DNA from: Cryptomeria japonica
Lineage: Eukaryota > Streptophyta > Pinopsida > Cupressales > Cupressaceae
DNA: 64,000 nucleotides
Assembly: GCF_030272615.1 (NCBI RefSeq)
Contig: NC_081413.1
Span: forward strand, 721,634,367 to 721,698,366
Direction: 5' to 3'
Below, piece by piece: positions 22,984-34,353 of the stretch. The first letter of the stretch is position 1. Every line of letters begins with the position of its first letter. The notes under the pieces are model-generated. The model did not search any database. It had not been told where the DNA came from and saw only the letters and a list, made by a program, of their open reading frames with translations. The position numbers were made by a program, and so were the translations under genes.

Positions 22984-24560
22984 GAACCAAAGGTCAAACC
23001 AAATTGGTGGAATGATGATGAGTATTGTGAGTTTCATAAGAGCAAGTGTCATAAGACAGGAAATTGTCATCGACTGAAGAACATCATACAAGATTTCATT
23101 GATAGAGGTGATATTGAGATTGAGGGACACTTGTCTAATCAAGAACATGAGATGTTTAAGGAACCATTCCCAAAACATGACAAGGGAAAAGCTAAAGCCA
23201 CGGAGGACCAAACCAACTGTACCAGAGCAACCTACAACTATGATTCAACTATCAATCACATCTCGATGGACAATTATGTCTCTACCATTATCATCAAGGA
23301 CAAAACATCTGAGAATTCTACCCGGAGACCCAGGATTGTCCTAAAAGGTGTTAGATCTTCTTCCAAACCTACCTCTGAATGTAATGTCACAACCCGCCGA
23401 GGTAAAATCACTTTGCAAGGTACTCCAACTAAAAACACCACTTCTTCATCAACCAAACCTGAGTATGACCTTGTAGAATAGTTAGGGAAGACACCCGCGC
23501 TCATCTCCATCCTTGAGCTCTTACGCATATCCCCCGCTCATAAAGCCATTCTTGACAAAATCTTGAGAGATACTGCCGTTCCTACTGATCTGAACGTGGA
23601 CTAGTTTCAAGCCATGGTGGGATACCTTTCCGTTCCACATTCACTTACATTCACAGAAGCTGATGACGCCTCCGTAAGTCAACCACATAATGCACCGCTA
23701 CACGTTGAAGCCTTCATACTTAACATCGAATAAAACGAGTCCTGATAGATGGAGGAGTTGGTCTAAACATTTGTACATTGAGCACAATTAAACAATTGGG
23801 ATATTCTGATAAGGCTGTGAATTCTACAAATCAAATGACCATCAAGGCATATGATGATGAAGAACATTCGTCCAAGGGCACAGTCACCTTGCCTCTCAGA
23901 GTTGGGCCAGTTACAAAGGATGTGGTTTGTCAAGTCTTGGATCTAGATCTCACTTATAACATATTGCTAGGACGCCCTTGGATTCATGAAATGAGAGTAG
24001 TCCCATCTACATGTCACCAATGCATTAAATTTCCTCACAATGGAGAGGAGGTAACCGTTAACGGTGATCCTAATCCGTTCATATACTGCAATAACCTGAG
24101 ATCAAAGACTAAGACCATCATTCCCAGTAATCGTGAAGTTGCTCCTTCCTCGGCATACATTGATCCTGAGTCATTAAAACCTTCGACATCAAAACAAGGT
24201 GAGCTTAAAGGAAAGTTTCAAGACAAAGGCATGGGGGAATACACTTTAAATCAGACCATGTACTTATGACAAGTCATGAGTTCCCCAAAAGAATATGGAA
24301 GACCACATCTTAACAAGCAAGTATCCATCATGGTACTCAAATGGGACCCTACTACCTTTCAAAAATGGGGCGAATTGGAAGAGGAAGATCTATACAAAAT
24401 GCTTTACAAAGACATTGAAGATGACACACAAGATCACGTCAGTCTACCATGTGAGAAATATGGCAAAGGCTTCAAAATTCTACAAAAATTTGGGTATGAT
24501 GGAAAAGCCCTCTTGGGTTACGAAAGGAAGGCATCATTGAACCTTTACAACCTGAATTGA
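22984..24560 (+). pseudogene. Gag C-terminus, protease and G-patch-like region of element 2
   Basis: Zinc knuckle at about 23030-23075. Stops at 23479-23481 and 23602-23604 (both TAG where element 1 has a Gln codon). A one-base deletion near 23725 shifts the frame just before the protease site (VLIDGGVGLN, Asp at 23748-23750; element 1 has DGGAG). The protease fold continues to NILLGRPWIHEM near 23990. Around 24460-24540 comes GKGFKILQKFGYDGKALLGY, a G-patch-like Gly pattern as seen after protease in some retroelements. A second one-base shift near 24525 separates this from the polymerase frame. Confidence 0.78.
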
Positions 24561-26353
24561 CATTTAAAAAGGAACGTTCGAAAGGACTTGGTTTCCTAAC
24601 TTCCAAGGTCCACACTCAAAGGACAGAAGAAGCCTTACGAATCAAAGCTACCAAAATTCAACAAGAGGATCGCTATTCCACATATTCCAACGAATGGGAA
24701 TGGGGTTCAGACAAGTCTTCCAGTGACTACGAGCTCACCAAGATATTTAGAGAGCCAGATGAACCCACAGAAGAAGAGGAATTCTATAACAAGTTCAGAG
24801 TTGGTCAAGAAATAACCCATGAGGATTCCACACAGTCCTTGTCTCAAGGTTCTAGGTTGAAATCACATAGGATGAGAACACCTATCCCAGAATGCGCTAC
24901 TAGTGATGATAATTTGGATTCGTTCGCGATCGAGACTGATGAGGAGAGTGCCATTGATGACCTCGATAATTACCTTAACATACCCGAATATAACTGCATC
25001 TTCACTCTTAGCCCTGCTAACTTTGAAGACATTAATGGCCTTCCCCTTGTTCACCACCAACTCATTGACTGGGATCATGAAGGACCTGCACAGTTTTACA
25101 CATTCCAAAATGATGAAGCTTTTATTGACTATCTGGGCATACGAGATGATCTTCCTCCTTGGGACCATAAAGCGGGATACACTATAGAACTCAATAGCGT
25201 GGCATATTTTGGTGAGGGTGTCGGACCTTCCAGTCACAAAAATGTGAAAATAAGAACAAATCAAGGGTCTTATGGCGAAAACCACACTGTGGCGCTGTCT
25301 GACCCCAAAAAAGTAAAAAGAAAGGACGTATCTGAGGGTGAAAACCTCTCTGAGGCACCCAAAGATGGAAGGCTCGACATTCTCCTAGCATCATATGAGG
25401 AAAAGTCATCCATGTTGGTAGAGGAGACTATCAAAACAAACATTCATACAGAAGAGATTCCACACAACATATTCTTGGCTCAATCGTTGACAGAGTCCGA
25501 AAGGTCAAAATTCATAAGTTTCTTCAAAGAACGACAAATCAACTTTGCTTGGTCATACGCTGATATGCCTGGATTATATCCGGATTTGGTAATGCATCAT
25601 TTGACAGTTAAACCAGGGGCAAAACTAGTGAAACAGAAATTAAGAAAAATGCATCCACAAGTGGCATTACTGGTCAAAGCAGAACTTGAGAAATTATTGG
25701 ATGTCGGATTCATGCGCCCAATTGATTATCCTGAATGGATCTCCAACTTAGTGCCTATTAGTAAACTAGATCGCAGCATCAGAATATGTACAGATTTCAG
25801 AGACATCAACAAAGCTTGTCCAAAGGATGACTTCCCATTACGAAATATTGACTTGATTGTTGATCTCACAGCAGGACATGAAATGTTATCATTGATGGAT
25901 GGATTCTTTGGTTATAATCAAATAAGAATCACGCCCGAGGATCAACACAAAACATCATTCACTTGTCCTTGGGGAACTTTATGCTGGAATGTCATGCCCT
26001 TCGGGCTAAAAAATGCAGGTGCTACATATCAAAGAGCCATGACTACTATCTTTCATGATCTCATGCATGTAATCGTGGAAGATTATGTCGATAACCTCTT
26101 GGGCAAATCAATAGACAGAAATACACATTTGGACATACTTTTAGTCATCTTTGATCGGTTGGAAAAATACAAAGTAAGATTAAACCCCAAGAAATGTGTC
26201 TTTGGAGTAACCTCTGGGAAGCTCCTAGGATTCATTGTATCCAAAAGAGGAATCGAAGCTGATCTAGAAAAAGTCAAAGCTATCTTGGAGATGCAACCAC
26301 TAAGAAATATCAGTCAACTTCGGTCTTTACAAGGCAGACTCCAGTCCATATGA
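24557..26353 (+). pseudogene. pol: Reverse transcriptase of element 2
   Basis: 598 codons. An acidic N-terminal spacer is followed by the RT core: ICTDFRDINKACPKDDFPL, MPFGLKNAGATYQRAM, and the catalytic box as DYVDNLLGKS (26081-26110). The usual second Asp of the YxDD box is Asn (AAC at 26093-26095), which would remove a metal-binding residue. The frame ends at TGA (26351-26353) in LQSI-stop-RFIA, where CGA (Arg) is expected. This stop lies between RT and the first RNase H. Makes cDNA in the particle when intact; this copy is dead. Confidence 0.88.
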
Positions 26354-27736
26354 AGATTCATAGCACAACTTGTAGATAAGTGTAATCCTTTTCAGCACCT
26401 GCTACATAAAAACATCAAATTCAAATGGGATGATAATTGTCAACAGGCTTTCCAGACACTCAAAGATTATCTTCTGAATCCGCCAGTTCTAATGCCACCA
26501 GTTCCAGATCAGCCTCTGTTACTATACATATCAGCTACTCCAATAGCACTGGGGGCACTCTTAGCACAACAAATTGCCGAGGGCAAAGAAAAAGCAATAT
26601 ACTATATCAGTCGCACATTGGTAGGATATGAGCTAAACTACACACCAATTAAGCGTGCATGTCTCGCCGTGGTCTTTGCTTCGCAAAAATTACGACATTA
26701 CATGCTCACTCATAAGACTAAGTTAGTTGCAAGGATCGATCCATTGAAATACCTTCTCAATAAAGCAGGGCGACTGGCCAAATGGGTAATGATCCTGAGT
26801 GAATTCAACATCGAATATGTGGACAAAAAAGCAATAAAAGGACAAGCCATCGTGGATCAATTAGCAGATGCTCCCATGATAGATGATGTTCCTCTAAGTT
26901 CAGAATTTCCAGATGAATCCATTTTAACAATGTCACATGTGAAGCCATGGCAACTGTACTTTGACGGCTCATACACACAGCATGGGGTAGGAGCCGGCAT
27001 CCTCTTTATAACTCCTCAAGGGGATTCTATACCAAAATCATACCGCTTATCATTTCCTTGCACTAACAATATAGTGGAATATGAGGCATTAACAACAAAA
27101 TTACAAATTGCAGTTCAGTGGAAGATCCAGGAACTTCATGTTTTTGGGGATTCTCAACTTGTCATCCGTCAAGCAACTGATGATTACCAAACAAAAGATG
27201 AAAAATTAGTGCCTTACAAAAAAATGGCGGATGACCTAAAACAACATTTCACAAAGATAGACTTTGAGCAGATACCAAAAGAGCATAATAGAGCCGCAGA
27301 TGCCATGGCTACAATTGCTTCACTAATTAATCTACCTCCAAATGAGACCCGCTATGAGTTCTTGGTGGATAACCTTTTGGTTCCTTCATATGAGATCATG
27401 CCTACTGAGATGATATGTGTTGTCAGTCTCGAGTCTCAGTTATATGGTTCCATCTTCACATACCTTCGTGACAATACCCTACCTCTGGATCTATCAAATA
27501 ACCAATGTCGCACTTTCATTCACCAATCCTCTCGATATGTCATTTTAGCTGATATCCTATACCGGCGAGGTCTAGATGGCACTCTTCTTAGATGTTTAGA
27601 AAGTGACGAAGCTCAGATTGCATTACGTGAAGTACATGAAGGGATATGTGGTCCACATGCTAGTGGTCCTACCTTGGCCAAGAAACTCATCAGGACTGGA
27701 TATTATTGGCCAAATATGGAAAAAGACTCATATTAG
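26354..27736 (+). pseudogene. pol: Two RNase H domains and integrase zinc finger of element 2
   Basis: Same frame as RT, open from 26354 to TAG at 27734-27736. The gypsy-type RNase H covers roughly 26360-26830 (LLYISATPIALGALLAQQIA). The second, archaeal-type RNase H starts at LYFDGSYTQHGVGAG (near 26955) with EYEAL and GDSQLV further on. Such a dual arrangement is known from the Tat lineage. The integrase N-terminal finger begins HEGICGPH near 27636, and the stop falls between its His and Cys pairs (KCKQC follows the stop). Confidence 0.88.
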
Positions 27737-28693
27737 TTTGTCAACAAATGTAAACAATGTCAAATTCATGGAGACCTCATACATGCGTCAGCACAAGAAC
27801 TTCAACCAATTGCGTCTCCTTGGCCCTTTTGTCAGTGGGGACTCGATCTCATAGGCAAGATTCACCTTCCTTCTTCCAATGGTCATAAATTCATTATCAC
27901 TGCCACAGAGTATTTCACAAAATGGATTGAAGCCGTGCCTCTCACACAAGTCACTGGAAAACAGATTGCTATGTTTATCCTCAACTATATCATTTGTCGA
28001 TACGGTATTCCTACTTCCATTATCACTGATAACGGGCATCCCTTCAAAAATCAGGATGTTCGTGAACTCTGTGACCGCTTCCATATTTCCCACCGTTTCT
28101 CCACACCATATTGCCCCCAAGGTAATGGCCAAGCTGAGGCATCTAATAAAACAATCCTTAAAATCCTAAAGAAGACAATTGACGATGCTGGCCGTAATTG
28201 GCATATCCAACTTAATCTTGCACTTTGGGCCTACCGCACAAGTGTCCGCACACCTACAGCTACACCCTATTCACTTGTCTACAGCGCTGAAGCCATCTCG
28301 TCTACTAAGGTCGAGCTACCCTCTTTACGGGTCTCTTTGCAAAACATCATCAGTGATGAAGACTATAGAGTTTCTCGCTTGCAAGAACTGGAACTACTAG
28401 ATGAACGAAGACAAACTGCTTTTAATCATCTCAAGGCTTACCAACAACGAATGATTCACAGCTACAATCAAAAGGTCAAGCCTCACACATTTGAGGTAGG
28501 TGATTTGGTTCTCAGAGAAAACCCCAAAAATCAGCAAGACAGAGAGAAGAAGGGCAAGTTCGAACCAAATTGGCTTGGTTCTTACATCATTACAGCAGCA
28601 TATGGATCTGGGGCATATCAGCTCTCAACTACAGAAGGTGAACCTTTGGAGGATCCTATCAACAGCATGCACCTTCGCAGGTTTTACACATAG
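27737..28693 (+). pseudogene. pol: Integrase core and C-terminus of element 2
   Basis: 319 codons in the same frame as the upstream part. The DDE residues are seen in WGLDLIGKIH, SIITDNGHPFKN and PQGNGQAEASNKTI. The C-terminal part KFEPNWLGSYIITAAYGSGA ends HLRRFYT-stop. The end is almost identical to the end of the chimeric ORF in element 1. Integrase inserts the cDNA, making the 5-bp duplication seen here. No chromodomain was recognised, in line with a Tat rather than chromovirus origin. Confidence 0.88.
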
Positions 28694-30409
28694 CTCTTCA
28701 GAGTATCCTAATTCAAAAAATACAAAAAAGTCAAAAAATTTCAAAAATACAAAAAAAATAAAAAAATTCAAAAAAAGTTATAAAACAAAAAAATCGTTAC
28801 TTGGTGAAAACCTAACAAACAGGTGCCCTTGTGACACAAAAAACATTGAAAAATCAAAAAAAGTAAAGAGAAATAATTTCATCCAACGGTGAAAACCACT
28901 TCGGTGGCACCCTGGGCAAGTACCATGGTGAAAACTGGGTCACCAGTGCCATGTGTAGAGACATTGCTCCTCCCTCCTTCAGGATTCTCTTTCATCACTT
29001 CACTTTGCACACACTCACGACCAATTCATCTATAATAAACTTACACATTCCCATCATGGCTTGTTATTGATCTACCCAAGATTGGTTCGCCATTCATAAT
29101 AAACCTCCCTTTTCACTCCCTTTCCATCCATAATAAATCAGATCCTATCTATGGCTAAGGAAAATCCTACATCTAGTGATGGGTGTGAAACTGAGAACAT
29201 CACATGTTTCGAGGAGTATAGTTTCTTCCAGCTTCCTTCAATCTATCCACGCACAATTCGCAATAAAGCAACATCTGCATCACAATCTGCAATAAAGTTC
29301 CGTCTTCTTCGCAATAAAGTATCAGTTTCATGGATTCAGTCAAGACACAGCAGCAACAATGGGCTTCAACAAATCAAATCTTTCAATAGACTCAGACAAC
29401 ATATGGTTCAGTGCTATCTATCCATTTTGTGAAAGTAAACATTGTGACCACAATCAAATAAGACTTATACAAGTGACAAGAGACACTAAACTTGAGGACT
29501 ACAGTGGATGTTGGTGTCGAGTCTTGGTTATCTTTTGATTTTATCTTTTGGTGACATGTCTTTTAGCTTTTCCAGGATGTCTCTGACTAAAGATTCTACC
29601 TCCAGGATGTCTTTGACTAGAAAGGCGAGGATGGGGTATCGTCACCTATTTGTATTTGTTGTCTATGGATTGTCTCTTAGTAATGCTATGACTTGTCCAA
29701 GGATATGAGGACACTGTGAGTCTAGTGTGAACTAGGGCATTCCTTGTTTGTGACTGTCTTATCGCCATGCAAACAGGTACAATGACTTTCTGGATCAAAC
29801 ATATGTTTCGATTGTCATAACCTACTTGTCATAATAAAGCTCAATGATGATAATGCACAAGAAGCTCTTTCATTTTCATATCTTCTATCTTTCATCCCCC
29901 TTTCTTGATTGACCTCCATAGTCCTTCTTGAGTCTGTGTAGCCTGCTATCACATGACTGAGTATAATAACACACCAAAAACATTTGCATTTCATGTAGTT
30001 GCACCTGCATTACCACATATTAAGCATTTCATACATACATATACATATCACAACTGCATCACATCCTGCACACAACACCTGTTAGCACAATTTACATTTG
30101 CATTATCTTGTTCATCTACATTACATACATTCACATTTGCATCATGCATACACATATAAACATAAAAGAACAAAAATATTGTATTACATCATATACATAT
30201 TTGCATCCATATCATAAGCATCACATAAGAACATCTCATCACATAGGTACACATGCATATAGCTGCCGCAAAGATGAATCATCTCATATATATATATATA
30301 AAGTGTTATGATACAATGATGTCAAAATCATATGGCTACAATCACCCGAAGGTGTCTACATCATCATACAAAAATGGTACAATACTGATACATAGGGAGC
30401 CCTCTATGG
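28694..30409. other. Spacer between pol end and PMD gene end, element 2
   Basis: Very A-rich just after the pol stop (28700-28900), then non-coding sequence shared with element 1. The two genes converge here. No clear poly(A) signal could be assigned to one strand. Confidence 0.55.
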
Positions 30410-32394
30410 CTATGATGAACTCCCTCCCTCGGAGCCGCTTGGCCTCGATGGAATCTGAGGCCCTGAAGGACCCGCCCCAGGATCATCTCCTCTGTCTCCT
30501 CTATCTAGTGATGGTGGAGGACCCATAACCCCACCACTAGATGCCTGTCTCCTCCAGCTCCCTCTCGTAGCTATCGTTGTCTGCGATGGTCTATGGAAGC
30601 TCCTCGTCCGCTGATCCGCTAGCACTGCACCATAATAGAGATCCCACCAGTAGGCAATCTCCTCCCCTGCCCGCAAGACGTAGGCATATCTAGCCCCTGT
30701 GTCCTCTGCTGCCTGTCTCCCAGCCCTCAGTGTTGTCTCAGCCTCTATGTAGCGCTGAATGGCCTGGTCTCGCTCCCGCTCAGTATCTCGGAGCTGCCTC
30801 CTGAGCCTATCCCTCTCCCTCTCCAACTCTTGGATCTCATCTGCCTGTCCCTGGCAGATCTCCCTCAGCTCCATCAGCTCATCCTCCTCTGCATCAACCC
30901 CCTGTGGCTCCCCCTGTACGGGTGTCTGCCCCTATGCTTGTGCCTGTACCTGTACCGGTGCCTGTACTGGTACCTGTCCCTATATCTGTCCCTATCCCTG
31001 TCCCTGTACCTGCACCTGTCTGGGACCCTATGCTGCTGGCACCTGTAGCGGCAATCCACCGCGACCCCTCACCACTCGAGTCTGCCTATCCTCTTCACCC
31101 TCCCTCCGTGGTGCAACCCTCCTCTCTCCAACTACTCCCCTCCTCCTCCATCGGCCTCTGCCCCCATCAGCTCCACCATCATCATCATCCCCACCACCAT
31201 CTCCATCTAATGGCTCTCCTAGATCCGTCAGGCGTGGGAATGGATGCTCGGCCCAGTATGCTGTGTACTCGACATCCATGTCGACATCCTTAAACTCTGG
31301 CCACATGTCCCAGGGTAGTGGCATCATCTCTACCAGCTACGTAATAACCTGATCATATGATAATAGGGATCCAAACTGCACCTGATCTCTCACAGTTCGT
31401 GCATACATGCCTGAACCCCGTGGCATCCGCTGAATCCTGCCAAACTGCTTGCCAACCCTGTCCACTAGCTGCCTCTCCAACACATAGGGCGTTCGCCCAA
31501 TCAGGTACCTACTCTGGAAGGTGTAGGGAAGCTCAACTGCATCGTCCTCCCACTGCTTGCATCCTAGGTATGGCCTCCATATGACCATGTCAATGTCATC
31601 TATCACCCGCCGCTAATGCTCCAACCTACCAATCTGTGGTTGCAACGTGATCATGTCGTACAAATGCATGAAACTGCATCCGTGACCTCTGCCCCTGAAG
31701 TGTATCGGCCTCATCATTGGCAGATGCTCATAAGCCCACACCTGCAACAATGTCACCCCGCAACCCAATCCCACTGATCCGTGGTATACAAACTGATGCA
31801 GCTCATAGTAGAGGTGTGCCAGCACACACGGTCCCCAGGCATATCTGGTGTGTTGTGTCACCAGTGTCTCCAGTGCACCTCCCCAGCCTACAGCCAACCC
31901 CCGTATCGCCCTATCCGGACACAGGAACCCACTGATCGCTCCTCTTATAATTGTTGGCAGTGCTAACCCTGTAGCTGTCATTGTATCCCATGCCACGTGT
32001 CCAGCCCTCATCTCCAGTCCTGGGTCCTGGAACACTCATCTCAGGGCCTCCCTGTCTCCATCTGGATCGTACGGGATCAGCTCCCCATTGATCGGTATCC
32101 TCAAGATCCTATATACATCCTCGAGGGTGACTGTCATCTCCCCCATCGGCAAATGAAACGTACATGTCTCGGAGTGCCATCTCTCTGCCAACGCAGTCAA
32201 CAGTCCCATGTTCACCCGAAACTCAGGCACATACAGAACATGTCTCAGACCCATAGCCTCGATAGCAGCTCGCTCCTCAGCTGTCAGCTCAGGTCGCAAT
32301 CTCTGAGTCGATGGGAATCTCTCCCGTGACTCCAGCATAGGCAAATACTCCTGCAGTCAAGCAAATCACTCATGTTAGTCATCATGGCATTCCT

Positions 32395-32660
32395 TGTTTA
32401 TCACAAAATGCTACTTTTTATCTAAATGCATATTGCTATCTACCCTAGTGACACTCACTGTTCATCACAAAGTGTTGCTTCTATCCTAGTGGTACTCACT
32501 GTTCATTACAAAGTACTACATGTGTGGCACTCCCTGTTCATCACAAAATGTTACTCACATTTGCACTCCCTGTTCATCACAAAGTGCTGCTCATATTTTA
32601 GTACTCCTTGTTCATCACAAAGTACTTTATCTTGGTACTCACTGTTCATCACAAAGTGCC
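32395..32660. repeat. Array of seven hairpin motifs, intron of antisense PMD gene (element 2)
   Basis: Seven copies of a core close to CACTGTTCATCACAA, each between short complementary arms: GCATT/AATGC, ACACT/AGTGT, GTACT/AGTAC, GCACT/AGTGC, AGTACT/AGTACT, GGTACT/AGTGCC. One copy (GGCACT/AATGTT) pairs poorly. Same number and core as in element 1. Confidence 0.72.
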
Positions 32661-32723
32661 TTGATCTATCCTAGTCTTCCCTAAAGGACCTGCTTGAGTG
32701 TATCCTCTCAACAGCTTATCCAA

Positions 32724-32755
32724 TCGACAGCGTATGTTCATCACAGAACTGTCGA
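32724..32755. repeat. Isolated perfect hairpin with the same core
   Basis: Arms TCGACAG and CTGTCGA (7 bp, perfect) around an 18-base loop containing TGTTCATCACA. The arms share nothing with the arms of the seven-copy array, but the loop core is the same. Confidence 0.72.
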
Positions 32756-32802
32756 TTTGACCTAAAAGACATAAATTCACATTTTTTTAGACACAAACGC
32801 AC

Positions 32803-33062
32803 TTTCCTGACATAAACGTGCTTGAAGACTGCACAAACGCACCTGTTTTACACAGATGCGCCTGAAAAACATAGACATGCCTATGCTCTACACAGACGCG
32901 CCTGGGCAACATAGACGTGCCTTCTTGGCACAGACACGCCTACACATCACAAACGCGACCGCATTTGGCACAGACGCGGTTTCCATCACAAACGTGCCTG
33001 CCACAAACACAGACGTGCCTCATGAGCATAGACGCGCCTGGCACCAACGCAGACGTGCCTGG
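32803..33062 (-). repeat. CGCGTCTGTG-type array 3 (minus orientation) in PMD intron
   Basis: About 15 words like CACAGACGCGCCTG and CATAGACGTGCC on the plus strand, 12-20 bp apart. The orientation is opposite to arrays 1 and 2 on the DNA but the same relative to the direction of the antisense PMD gene. Element 1 keeps only one or two copies here. Confidence 0.7.
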
Positions 33063-33241
33063 ACGTTTTTGGACATTTTTTTGACCCTATTCTAAGTGCA
33101 TTTATTGCCCTATCTACCATGCATTAATGACAATAATAAATGCATCGAAGTACGAGGAGGTTTGGTGGTACTTACCAGCTCTCCTGCCTCTGCTGTCCTC
33201 TGAAATCGGCAAACGCGGTCGAATCTGTGAACGAAGGCCAT

Positions 33242-33567
33242 CGCTGCTGATTGCTGCTGCTCTATTTTCGCTCTGCACTCTGCTCTCATGGATGTGTAGA
33301 TGACAATGAGGATGTATTTTCCCCTGTGGTCTATCTTATAGACTACCCCTATCCCTCGTTTCCCGAGTCAGTCTTCTTTATCCCGTGACTCTGTCACTTT
33401 ATCCGGTTAGTCCATTCTAGCCTCTCTTTCTTATCGAGAGATTGTCTGCAATCTTTTCAAACATTTTCATCCAATCTCTCGAGGGGGCATATCATTCCCA
33501 TCTTGGGGCAACTCTGTATCAGTTCATCTTATCTTCTTTGAAACAACGCGACAAGCCGCATTGTCTC
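33242..33567. other. Region between PMD exon 1 and polypurine tract
   Basis: About 330 bp shared with element 1 (282-605). It should hold the antisense promoter and 5' untranslated region of the PMD gene if that starts inside the element. No TATA box could be chosen with confidence. Confidence 0.4.
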
Positions 33568-33582
33568 AAAGAGGGGCAAAAT
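33568..33582 (+). promoter_or_regulatory. Polypurine tract of element 2
   Basis: CAAAGAGGGGCAAAA directly before the 3' LTR. Confidence 0.8.
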
Positions 33583-34348
33583 GTAGACATCCAAAATTGT
33601 CCAATCTAATTAAATAAATATTTTAATTTATTTAATTACTTTATCCTAATTCTTCTATTAATTAAATAAATCTTTATTTATTTAATTAATTCATTTATCC
33701 TCTTCTAGCCTTATTTCTCATTTAAATAAATACATTTATTTATTTAAATTATCCTTTTTCCTAAATTAAATAAATATTTTATTTATTTAATTGATCCCAC
33801 TTCCTCTATTAATTAAATAAATCTTTATTTATTTAATTAATTCATTAACCTTTTCTACCTATGACACATGTCATTCATCTCTTAATTCATACACTACCTA
33901 CCTCTTTCATTATTTTATTATTTCTTTTACCTACCCTCTAATCATAGCCGACCTCCTTTGACACCTCTCAATCTTATCCCTCCATTTCATATAGTGTCTT
34001 CTATATAAAAGGATACTTCCTTCATTATCAAACCCTAATCATCTTTTATGCAATTGACTACATTACGATCCTACTTGCAACCACATTCCGTTCTTTGTTG
34101 AGCTCTTGTGCACATGAAATCTGAGAGCAAATATATCAAGCAAGATCAATGGAGATAGGAAGAATGGAGATCAAAACCCTATTGGACATGTGATGATATA
34201 ATCTTTGTGATTTCGTTTGATTTGCATTGTCTTAGGTAATCTTCATATGTTATGGTGGATTTTTGTTGTTGTTAGGCTAGGGTTTTGTGGTTGAATTCAT
34301 TTAGCCTTTCAATATTGTTATTATTGCTATCCATTTTCACCATATACA
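33583..34348 (+). repeat. 3' LTR of element 2
   Basis: TGTAGACATC to CATATACA, 766 bp, with the same five AT palindromes and TATA box (34001-34010) as the 5' LTR. About 13 substitutions were counted by eye against the 5' LTR, i.e. near 1.7 percent. Confidence 0.95.
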
Positions 34349-34353
34349 AATAG
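34349..34353. repeat. Target site duplication, right (AATAG)
   Basis: Second copy of the 5-bp duplication of element 2. Confidence 0.95.

Larger units (their letters stand above)
30410..33241 (-). pseudogene. Antisense two-exon plant mobile domain (PMD) gene in element 2
   Basis: Exon 1 is 33176-33241 (22 codons, MAFVHRFDRVCRFQRTAEAG, donor CTG|GTAAGT). Exon 2 is 30410-32350 after a GACTGCAG acceptor. The junction is phase 0 and reads GEL-EYLPMLESRERF. Exon 2 is one continuous frame of 647 codons without frameshift but with several stops (TGA at 32036; TAGs near 31613, 31334 and within the Gln-rich stretch 30875-31030). The PMD core covers about 31340-32340 (LTALAERWHSETCTFHLPMG). After it come an acidic/Arg-rich stretch, a Gln/Gly/Val repeat, a coiled-coil-like charged helix (ELERERDRLRRQLRDTERER) and a Ser/Gly tail. 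The intron (32351-33175) contains the hairpin array and motif array 3. PMD proteins occur both as host MAIN-like genes and inside transposons. Confidence 0.8.
18165..34348 (+). mobile_element. Element 2: full-length Tat-type Ty3/gypsy LTR retrotransposon with antisense PMD gene
   Basis: 16,184 bp with two LTRs (767 and 766 bp, about a dozen differences), a 5-bp target duplication, primer site, leader, gag, protease, G-patch-like motif, reverse transcriptase, two RNase H domains, integrase, spacer, antisense two-exon PMD gene, polypurine tract and 3' LTR. A second, archaeal-type RNase H after the usual one is a recognised mark of the Tat lineage, as are extra antisense ORFs before the 3' LTR. 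At least two frameshifts and several stop codons make it defective. It is inserted in the old retroelement of the left duplication arm. Confidence 0.95.

Noticed and set aside
30759-31352. Plus-strand Cys/Pro/Ser-rich ORFs (197 and 129 codons)
   Set aside because: Shadows of the GC-rich antisense PMD exon. The minus frame carries the PMD and coiled-coil signature.
18165-34348. Active, autonomous element 2
   Set aside because: At least two frameshifts, several stop codons and the YVDN change in reverse transcriptase exclude autonomy of this copy.
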